NCBI GenBank assembly: GCA_022578605.1
Contig: MU394089.1
Coordinates: 186,001-250,000, forward strand
DNA from: Camillea tinctor
Lineage: Eukaryota; Ascomycota; Sordariomycetes; Xylariales; Xylariaceae
DNA length: 64,000 nucleotides
Reading direction: 5' to 3'
The stretch's first letter is position 1, and every line of letters begins with the position of its first letter. The notes below the pieces were generated by a model that made no database searches, was not told the origin of the DNA, and saw only the letters and a list, made by a program, of their open reading frames with translations. This document shows positions 1 through 9,907 of the stretch, piece after piece. A program made the translations under genes and the position numbers.

Positions 1-1592
1 CATGGGACGGTACTTATGGCCGTCAGGAAACCTGCTCCTGTATCCAGCTGACTCCGCCATCGTGACTAACTAAGCCTCCTTCAGACAGAAGTCGAGAAAC
101 GGGGTATTAGTGTTAGCATGTCGACACAACATGATTGGCCGCTCCGCAAACTCTACTCATGGATGGGATAAGCTGCTAATGCGAACTTGACCTGGAGCCT
201 CTCCACGATCATGATACATCAAAGGCTGGGGTATTCACGGGAAAGAGCCGGGAAAGAGCTAATGTCCCCGGATTTGCTTCGGAATGAGGCCGATGGGCAT
301 CGGCCACATTTCCGGGAGAGGTGAGTAATTAGTGTAGGTAGTTACACGCAGTTTTGAGGATGGGGAATTCTTCGAAAGGCAAGGCCAGCGGGATATGACG
401 ATATACATCTAAGTACATGAGGGGGAGAACCAAGTTACATTCTTACATAGTGGGCACGTCTGACCAGCCCAGGTTACCCAAGAGTTACCAGGATGACAAG
501 GCTGGGTAGTGTACGGGGTATATTCCACTGTGGTGCAGTGTAAACATACATAGCTTCTCGAAACGTGGGCATGTGACGGAGAGAGATGCTTCTTATGCTA
601 GTCTAGTAATCCGCCTCTCACCCTCCCCCCCCCCCCTCTCTCCCCTTCCCTTCCTCTCTCACCCCCTTGTCTTAGTGACCCGCCAAGCCTTTCACACCAC
701 GCGAACACTTCTTTAATGTTTTATGGAGAACTTGCACAAAGAAGCCTAGCCGGGCTCGCTGGCTCGCTTTTCCCTCGAAATCGCACTCACGCGAGCAGGC
801 GAGTTACGAATGGGACCCAGAAAACCCCATTGTTGGCAGGGCCCCATTTAGGAATTTTAGGAATCCGGTGGGGCCAGATGCCTTTCCCTAATGAGGCAGA
901 TATGCGACTTTGTCATTATGTATCGCTTCGCCTGTAATGACTGAAAAAATACGTATAACACCTACGGGATCCCTCCTCCCATCCAAACCCCTCCCCACTA
1001 CTTACTCTCGCCTCCACAGGGTCCCGTCTTTAATCTATCGGTCGTTTCCTTTTTTTACTTTGCCGTATTCTTTTTATCTTTTCTTTTTTCCTTTGCCCGA
1101 GAAAAGTCCACAATCCCAAAAACCTTCTCATGCTGTCCAGATTAGTAGCTTCTCCTTTGCAAGCGCGGTGCGGAAAGTTAGAAAGAGCTCTACAGGGGAC
1201 GGCGTCGAGGCGTGAAACGGAATTCGACAGACGAAAGGGAGAGGGGGAGAGACACAAGGTTTTATGTTTTATGATCCCTTCGCCACTGACGTCGACGAGC
1301 GGACGCGGTTTACACATAGCACGGAGCAATTATTGCGACTAAATCGTTCGGGAGGCGCCCTATTAGACTCAGTCCTCATACGGGGCTAGGATATCTAACG
1401 GGCACTACCAGCAACCTTGAAAGGAGGGAAAAGGAGAAATAGGATTCGAAAACAATTAGAGAGGAGCCGGTCCTCTTATTTACTGTGTTGTGTGCGCAGT
1501 GTGTATAACTGCCAGAGCCACCAACGAGCTTTTTTGAGTGGAATTTAGTCTCCACCACTTGGTCCAGTCACCGCTTACACGCAACCAACGAT
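1..1592. other. Intergenic / 5' leader of the FarA-like gene
   Basis: No gene was recognised here. A pyrimidine-only tract at about 612-670 (C-runs followed by CTCTC and TTCC) looks like a fungal promoter or transcription-start tract and would give a leader of roughly 0.9 kb. Several short upstream ATG frames lie inside that stretch (for example 716-937 and 1130-1342). They show no recognisable protein similarity, so at most they are uORFs. An 11-bp unit is tandemly duplicated at 238-259. Confidence 0.5.
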
Positions 1593-4500
1593 ATGGCCGC
1601 GGAAGACGAGATGTCTCCAGCCCGTTCGCCCGAACCGCCGCAAATTCAGCAGCAGCAGCAGGAACAGCCCGAAGATTCGACGACAAAAGCTAGGGCTACT
1701 GCCTCTATTTCCAATCCTACTGAAATTACTGTTGCTACAACTAACTTGGCAACCATGGAGAGGTCTACGCCAAACCCCGACGACAGGGACGTAACAAGCC
1801 CGTCATCATCCTCTCCATCCTCCAAAAAGCGCCCTGCCTCGGGTACGGAGCCCAATGGCACGGCAAAGGTTACCAAACGAAGGGCCGCGCGCGCCTGCGT
1901 CTCCTGCCGAGCCAGGAAAGTGAGATGCGATGTTGTCGAGGGCGCACCCTGTGGCAATTGCAGATGGGATAACGTCGAATGCATCGTTCAGGAGAGCCGT
2001 CGTCGCAAGTATGTGTATTTCCTCGCCTCTTTCCCTTCACTCAGTGATCCCCCTTATTTTCATCATCTCAATTGTTCCTTTCGGTTTTCCCGTGCTATTT
2101 CCACGTCATAATCACAATTATTTCATAACTAGAAGAACAGGAAAAAAAAAAAGGACAAAAATCAGATCAAACTCTAATTCCCAATTCTCATCTCACACTT
2201 TTTTTTCTCAATCGACTTCAACTTGCAATTGCGTCATGTTCTGCCAAGCCCCTTTTCTTTCCTTTTCCATCTCCAAATCTCCAATTGGAAATATTTTACT
2301 CCCTTGCATGGTTTCTCTTGTTTCCCGTCTTCTTCATTCGCCAATGATAGAATGAAACACACAAAAGAGAGCAAATCAGACTAACACCCTTGTCTTTGGC
2401 GGGTGGCCTGCAGAAAGAATCTGTTCGACTCGACCTCGTCGGTCTCTACCAGCAAAGGCAACGCCCCACATCATGCCGAGGCACATCAGCACTTGAAAGC
2501 AAAAGGGCCCTCCTCTATCTCTTCCTGTTCGCCCTCATCTTCGAACCCGCCCGTCACCATCGCCTCCGCGGCTTCTGGGCCCCTGCGTCGACCCAGCGAA
2601 ACGTCGCAGTCATCAAAGGCTAACACCGGCAATGACGCAACTGACCCAGCAGCGATGCTGCAGGGCAGTGCAGAGGGTCATGTCCCTCATTTCTTGTGTA
2701 AGTTTTGTGACGATCCCCAAGCGGTCGGGAACCCCACACGGCTTTTCACATGTCAAACCTAAAATGTCTTGTCCCCTCCCCCCCTTTCCCCCCTCCCTAG
2801 CAAGTGATAGACGGGGGTACAAGGAAGAAGCACGAGGGAGGGAAGAAAAAGCTTGTGAAACATAAGCACATGGAAATTTCTTTTCTTTTCTTGTGACAAT
2901 GATGACGATCACGAGAACTGACATGTGCTTACTGCGTGCTTCACTTCAGATCAACGATCTGGATTGAAATCAGACCCGATCATACTACCGACAACGTTAC
3001 AGGCTAGCAACAACGGATCGAGATATGCTAGCATCTGGCCTAACCCGCACACGCACGCGGGACAGAGCTCTGGCCCCGGTTCTGTCATCGCAACTGCTAC
3101 GTCGGCTGCGGGCGTGGGTGCGGGCGCAGCGCTGAAGACCGCACAGTTTCTCAACTCCCTAGAAGAGCCCGATACGTTGTCCCAGTTGCCCGCGTTCATC
3201 CGGCCGCTGCCGGCTAGGATCGCCCGCGAGGATGTGGACTATCTGCACGCCAAGACCGCTTTGTCGCTCCCAAATCTCGCCCTGCAGAATGCGCTGCTGC
3301 GCGCCTACGTTGAGTACGTTCATCCGTACATGCCGCTGATCGACCTGCATGCCTTCCTGAGCGCTGTCAACGCCCGGGATGGCCTGTGCGGCCAGATCAG
3401 CCTGTTCCTGTATCAGTCCATCATGTTTGCCGCTACAGCCTATGTCGACGTAAAGTACCTCAAGGAAGCAGGATATCCGAATCGAAAGGCTGCCCGCAAG
3501 GCGTTCTTTTACAAAGCCAGGGTGAGAATTATCCTTTCCCCTCTTTCTCGTCCTTAAGTTTGACTTGTCTCATATTTACGGCCCCGGAGAACGCTTAACA
3601 AAAGAGAAGGCTAACCTGTATATAGATTCTGTACGACTTAGACTACGAGAGCGATCGTCTCATTCTCGTGCAGGCACTTCTCTTGATGACATACTGGTAT
3701 GAGACGCCCGACGACCAGAAGGACACATGGCACTGGATGGGGGTGGCGATCTCGCTAGCACACACAATTGGACTGCATCGTAACCCGGCCAACACGAGTA
3801 TGTCGCCGCGAAAGCAGAAGCTGTGGAAGCGGATTTGGTGGTCATGCTTCATGCGGGACCGGCTAATCGCGCTGGGGATGCGACGTCCAACACGGATCCA
3901 AGACGAGGACTTCGACGTCCCAATGCTTGAGGAAAGCGATTTCGAGATCGAGGCCCTGCCAGACGAGATTCAGGCCGTCGTGGGTGCAGAATGCACCCTT
4001 GTGCGTGATGTATGCATCCAGCAGGAACTTGCGCTCATGTGCATCGCCAAGGCCAAGCTATGCCTCTGCATCAGCCATATGCTGAAAGCGCAGTACTCGG
4101 TGCTCATCCGCGACAAGTCGCGGCCAGAGAACACGACCAATAGCACCATGATGTTATTCCCCAACAAGAAACTCGACAACGTCGAGGGCGTGAAACACTG
4201 CGACCTCGAGCTTATGACCTGGGTCGATTCGCTGCCCGCATGCTGCCGGTACCGGCCGCTCACGCAGCACGACGTGCAAGGCGGTCGAGCTACCGTGTCA
4301 GTGCAGCGCAACCTACTACACATGGTGTACTACACGACAGTGTCGGCGCTGCATCGGCCACAATTCCTACCGTCGTCGCCGCTGCACGCACCGCAGACGC
4401 CGGTGCAGGTCCAGGAAATGTCGCGGATGCGGGTGCGTGACGCCGCGGCACATATCACACGCATGGTTGCCGAACTATCAGTTCTGCGGCTTGACAAGCT

Positions 4501-5380
4501 CCTGCCCACGACAGGAGTCACGGTCATCCTCCCGGCCATGATCATTCACCTACTTGAGATGAAGAACCCGGCACCGCAAGCGCGTGAAAATGCTATGCGC
4601 GGCTTCCGCCAGTGCATGCGGGTCATGGAGCGCCTACGCGACATCTATTCTGCCGCGGACTACGCCGTTGCCTTCCTCGATGCCGCCTTACGTAAAGCCG
4701 CCATCGACATACACGTTGCGCAGAGCCAGGCCCAGATGCAACAGCAGCGGCAACAGCAACAGCATGGATTCAGCAGCGGTGCCAGTGCCATGAACGTAAA
4801 CGACCTCAAATCCACTATGCTGTCCCAATTCACTACTACCCCGGGCGTCGAAGACATGACCACGCCCCCTCCCGAGACTGTACCGTACGCAACGTCGCAG
4901 GAAATGGGCAACACCGCTACCGGGCTCTTCCCAGCCCCAGCTACCACCGCAACGCACCATCAACAGTTCGTCCCACCTGCCGATCTCGTCGCTCACACAA
5001 CAACGATGATAGGAGGAAACATGACAGCAGCGCACTGCCATTCGCCGCCGCACACGGAGAGAGGAGACATGCTAACGCCAAGCGCAAGCGGAGGGTCCGC
5101 ATCATCGGACGCCGCGGCCCTCGATCACCTTGAAATGGACTTTGACTCGCTCGAAAACCACGACGAGTTCGATTGGAACGCACTCACGGGGACGAATATC
5201 GACTTCGATCAATGGCTGCAGTTCCCCGGCGAAGGAGGACCTGCTGCTACTAATGCCGCTACTGCTGGTAATGTGGGATCCGGGCTAGTGACCATGAGCG
5301 AGGTGGATGGGTCGGCGAATTTTGTCACGGGCATGGGAGGCCTAGTAAATGGTGGGATAGTCGAGAGCGTGATTTCGTAG
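1593..5380 (+). CDS. Zn(II)2Cys6 transcription factor, FarA/CTF1 (cutinase/fatty-acid regulator) family
   Basis: Four exons: 1593-2008, 2414-2697, 2950-3521, 3626-5380, giving 1008 aa. Introns are 405, 252 and 104 nt with GTATGT/CAG, GTAAGT/CAG and GTGAGA/TAG borders, and phases close exactly. The zinc cluster has Cys102, 105, 112, 120, 123 and 130 (CX2CX6CX7CX2CX6C). Its loop reads DVVEGAPCGNCRWDNVEC, which I recognise as the signature of FarA/FarB and CTF1 alpha/beta. A fungal-specific middle homology region follows (about residues 350-700), then a Gln-rich stretch (QQQRQQQQ) and an acidic C-terminus with DFDSLENHDEFDWNAL and IDFDQWLQF, a likely activation domain. Characterised members act in the nucleus and switch on fatty-acid catabolism and cutinase genes. 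Which paralogue this is cannot be decided here. Start: first ATG of the open frame, followed by an uninterrupted N-terminus. Confidence 0.9.
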
Positions 5381-7960
5381 GAGTCCCGCGTACGCTCCAC
5401 TGTGGGATGAGGCCTGGTTTCTTTTCTCTCACTTTCCTCTTTCATACCGTTGCTTAGAGATACCAGTATTTTCGTCGTTACAAATTTTGAGAAGTCTCGG
5501 GACTGATTAAAAAAAGGAGGGGAAAGGGGTAAAAGGTAGCTTACCTGCACCTTACCTACCTCTCTTATAGACCTTCATTTTTCATTCTTTTGGCGAAAGT
5601 GGAGTTCCGGGGGGGCGTTGAATGGATAGGATGGGATGGCATTGGGAAGGGAACGAAACCTCTTGAACCTTCTTTTTTGGACTTTTCTCTTATTTTTTAT
5701 TTCACTCTGTCCATCATACATCTAACCTTGGTTATTTCTTTATCCCCATGATCTCTCATTCATACGTTAGATGAGGTATAGATACGACGGTTTTGGAAGG
5801 GGCTCCGGAGTGGAAAGGGGTTCATTGGCGCTGTAGGGGTGGGGGCGGGTTATATCTCATTGTTTTCTCTCTCTCTCTCGGGAGGGGGGCAGTCGTTAAA
5901 AGAGAAAAGTTTTATTGGCGTTTTATAATGAAATGGGTATGAAATTTTGGCTCTTGCACGTGGGGTTTTATCTCTCCTTGCCTCACACACATTGACATAC
6001 CTTCTTTCGAGTTTCTACTTCATTCGTTTAGTCTTTCGTTTTTTATACTATACTCCGTTGATATGAATATCAAGATGAACGAAATAATGTCGATGGGGAA
6101 AAGAGTAGGTAGGTAGATAGACAGATAGATAGGCTTGTTGATAGGTAATGGTTGATAGAATTTATCGAAGTTGTTAGTAAGAGAGAAAACGATGATAATG
6201 TGTGCATGCGTTGCCCCTCTCCCGTTAAGACCCCCCACTTCGGTGGGATAAAACTCGGAATATGTTGTGCTTGTTATTGTTTATTTACTTGTTTTGTTCC
6301 CGCATCTCTCTCGTATCAGATTCTTTTGGAAGTTGGGTTTTGTTTGATATTAAAGATTCTGAAATTCGGATCGTCAGCGCAATGATGGGGAAAAGAATAA
6401 CCTAAGCCTCACTCGGGGAGGGGTCTTAAATTTTAAAAAGAAAGCGACCGACCGTATTCACATATTGTGAGAGGGGCAGGGACACAAAGCGAAAAGAGAG
6501 GAGAAATGGAAGAGGTAGGTACGGATCAGCTTAAGTTGTTCCTCTATATAAAGACAGGTGGTAGTTGTGGCAGTTGTAGTCTATGAAATGCATCGATGCA
6601 ACTAAGTCGTTGTGTTACAGTTTTTCTTATATACCTTCCTACATGACATGTGCTTGAAGTTGCGCCAGACAAAGGTCATTCGAGTATCGTAAGACCTGGT
6701 TTAAGGAGAGGGGAGCAATGGATATGTGGGAACCCGCGTGTGAGACCGGGGGGTGCCTTGATAGATCTTTAACGCCAAGAGGTCTTGTGTAGCCTAGGTT
6801 AATTTGGTTGCAACCATTTAAAGTTTCCGTCTGCGTAGGTATCTGATGGCGTACTACACTAATGAATTTTATTCATTTTGTGTCACATGGGTTGATCTTA
6901 GTAATTTACATAATAGGTCCTATCCATGTATACGGAAAGGAGAGCCGGGGAAAGAGAACTTGAACCTTCCATGAGTTGGGTAGATAGACAGAAGCTACTA
7001 ACTAGGTACACGTTGGTAAGACAAAGACAAGACAACTCGCATTGGAAGACAAAGCCTGAAAAGTGACTCATATCTACGTCAAATAATACCATACCCAGGT
7101 AGGGCAGCTACCTCCTAAGGCCTGGGTTTAGGAACATGCCGCAAAACGGCTTGTTCCTTGTGCGCAGCCGCCGCAATGATAAACGGCCGACGCAACGCAA
7201 CATAAAAGTGCGAACAAACAAAAAGAACGAACGGCTTGGGCGACACCCGCGGATTCGTGGCGATCGGTTGAACGTGCACTTCCACTCGTTTTTGGATGAT
7301 GTGCATCGGACTTTGAGCTGCTGGGTACTTAGGTAATGGTACGTGGCACCGTTGCTGGAGCTTGCTCTGTCGATTACGTTGCTCTTCCTTGCTCAGCACC
7401 ACAGTGCCAACCCAAACCTAGGGCTAGAAAAGAGAAACTGTAGGTCATTCACATAAAAGCGCGATAGATAGATGTGAGGCGATGATGGGATGGGAAAGGA
7501 GGGGGAGGAGGATCGATGTAGCATCATCAGCCTTGTTTAGGTCACGACACCGAACACGTCAGTTGTAAGGCACATATACCCAGCAAGGTAGAAACTATAG
7601 ACAACATACATGATACATGTACTATTTATGCGAAGATATGCGAAAACATTAAACATTTGTTGGGTTGAAGTTTATTAAGTAGATTTAAGTTTGGTTCGAC
7701 TCAGTTTAGGTTTAGGTCAGGCATGTGCAGGTTTGTAGGTAACATGCAGGTAGGTGACTAACTTAGTATATCAATCCTTCAATAATCACTTACATTAGGT
7801 TGCACGCATAGGTACACACACATACACCTTGCCTTACCTTAGTGTTATACACACTACTTAAGCCTATAGATATACTTACATGACATTATATGATATGTCC
7901 ACTATATAATTCGATATATGTATGTACGCTTTGTTACCCAACCTTTTAATCTGTAACCAA
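5381..7960. other. Intergenic, 3' side of the FarA-like gene
   Basis: No gene seen. T-rich DNA just after the stop probably includes the 3' UTR. It contains a GGTA/GATA-type microsatellite near 6105-6133 and AT-rich patches around 7600-7960 with many TAGGTA/TACCTA words. Short open frames in all frames lack recognisable similarity or splice support. Confidence 0.5.
6105..6133. repeat. GGTA/GATA tetranucleotide microsatellite
   Basis: Consecutive GTAG, GTAG, ATAG, ACAG, ATAG, ATAG units form an imperfect tetranucleotide repeat. It lies in the intergenic region about 0.7 kb downstream of the FarA-like gene. Confidence 0.8.
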
Positions 7961-7990
7961 ACTACACTACAAAACGTCTGTGGACCTGTT

Positions 7991-8018
7991 GACCTGCGAC
8001 CTGCGACCTGCGACCTGC
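7991..8018. repeat. Four perfect copies of a 7-bp unit (GACCTGC)
   Basis: GACCTGC occurs four times head to tail at 7991-8018, with a decayed copy (GACCTGTT) directly before it at 7983. It is intergenic. The 7-bp period is not a multiple of three, which fits a non-coding minisatellite. Confidence 0.9.
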
Positions 8019-8779
8019 TGGAGACAGACTCCGTCCATGTGCCTAATAAAAATAAAAAGGACGAACATCAAGTAGAGTGGCGCGGTACGTAATTCCAATA
8101 GATTGACTTTTCCGGGTCTCCAGCGGTTGCTATAGCGGCTGCCTCCTCTCGATGGATCTTTTACCTTATGGTAACCTATGGGGGATTTTACACTAGTATA
8201 GTTTCCCTCTGCTAACATTGTGTGTCGTTGCGCGCGGTTGACGGATAGACGGACGGATGCGATGAGTTGATGACCAAATGATGCCGGATGGAGAAGGCTA
8301 GAACAGACGGGAAGCGCATACTAGTAGTACTCCGGAGCGTAGGTAAGGCAAAAAAGCGCGACCAATGTCAAATGAACATACAAGCACCTAGCAACGACGC
8401 ATGACAATACCGTACTCAGTACCTACTCTATTAGAGTGTGTCCTATATTAGCTGCTGATAGTGTTGGTCCTGGCCACTGAACAACCCCCCCTGTCATTGG
8501 TAATTTTATCTTTTGGTTGCTCTGTAATTTCAAGGGTCCCCTTCTTTCCCCGTATGTTACATGAACGAAACCTAACTTTGGTCGCCAACGAACCTTCTTC
8601 GTTTTTTTATTCTTCCTCTTTTTTTTTCTCTCTTTCTTTAGGACGTCCTAGAGATCTTTTCATTCGTTTAATCTTTTTTTATTCTATTCTTTTTTATTCT
8701 CATTCTGTTTCTAGTCACTCTTTTCACTACAAACGTCAGCAACAAAAAGAAAATAACCAAAACTATAACTCCCCCTCAT

Positions 8780-8806
8780 TTCTTTCTTTCTCTTTCTCTT
8801 TCTCTT
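8780..8806. repeat. TTTC/TTTCTC pyrimidine microsatellite
   Basis: A short run of TTTC then TTTCTC units inside a larger pyrimidine-rich block about 1.1 kb upstream of the Kar9/GAS2-like gene. Confidence 0.7.
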
Positions 8807-9907
8807 CCATTGTTGGATGGTTCCTTTTTGCTGTACGTTTTTGTATGTGCGTGTATAAGTTGTAGGCTGTATGTAAGCGCCAGTCAATGGGATTGAAAGA
8901 AAGAGAAGGCAAATAAGCCCAAAACCAGAACGGACATCTCATCGATGTTCGTCCTGCCTCTCTGCCTCCACCAATGCTGCGGGCCACCATCGTCAACCAA
9001 TCAATCCCGCGCAGGCTTGGAGTACCACCACCAGTAACAAGCAACCACAGCAGCAAACAACCAGCGTCGCCAACAGTTAGCTACATGCATGTTGCGCTCT
9101 GCGCATAGATTGGCTGGATTGCCTCAGAATTACCCATCAGACCTCGTGGAACCTCTTTGCAGAGTTCCCACTGACCGCTTACTGAACCTACCTAACGCTT
9201 CCGTTTCAACTTGAGCCACTAGTTTGATGGTCATTGACGTCCATTTTTGCCCTCCCGTCCTTTCCTGGCCCGGCCCTACATTAAATACTATACGCCCATT
9301 CCCGCTTTGTACTATACGCTGTACCAAAATACCATACACACCTCGTGACGTACCTATCTGTACGGATCCCCCCCCCCCAATCGTTCCTTCGGCGACGGGA
9401 AAAGGAACAATAGGGAAAAAAGAAAAAAGAGGACCAGGAAGAAAGAAAAAGAACAAGAAGAATACCTAAGAAATTACCACGTTGGCGCAGCACAACGCTT
9501 GCTCGCACACGTCACACATACACAATTCCCTTACTTATACACGACAGCACCCGGTGGCTTGCTCTCTACACTCTACCCTTGGTTGCCTGTGTGTCTTTCC
9601 TGCAGGTCCCCGTCTATAACCGAGACCCTTCTTTCGAGTTCCGAGCAACGCGACGATATTGCTAGAAGCTTGTCCCTCCGCCGTATCACCACTTTGTCCA
9701 CCCAAGGAACCCGGAGAGAAATATACGCAGAATTTTTTTAAAGAGGGAGATGAGGTCTACCAACTAGCAAAATCCTCAATCTTTTGCTTCTCATGATGGA
9801 TGATTGCAAAAACTCCACCTCCTCTCTCTACTAACGGGCTAAATTGGGAGGTCAATCTACATAAAGAAAAAAAAAAAAGACAGTGCCAACTGACAGCATC
9901 AACCATC

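Larger units (their letters stand above)
7961..9907. other. Intergenic / 5' region of the Kar9/GAS2-like gene
   Basis: No gene recognised. It holds a 7-bp minisatellite (7991-8018), a pyrimidine-rich block at 8590-8820 containing TTTCTC repeats, and a CCAAT box at about 8996-9000. A C-run lies at about 9367-9378. The last 150 bases are the probable leader of the downstream gene. The pyrimidine-rich block gives open but low-complexity frames that I do not call genes. Confidence 0.5.

Noticed and set aside
8461..8865. 134-aa Phe/Ser-rich frame
   Set aside because: Arises from pyrimidine-rich promoter-type DNA; composition is low-complexity.
9800..9907. Upstream in-frame ATG for the GAR-domain protein
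   Set aside because: The added 36 residues include a KKKR run from an A-tract and no conserved block; the 9908 ATG fits better.
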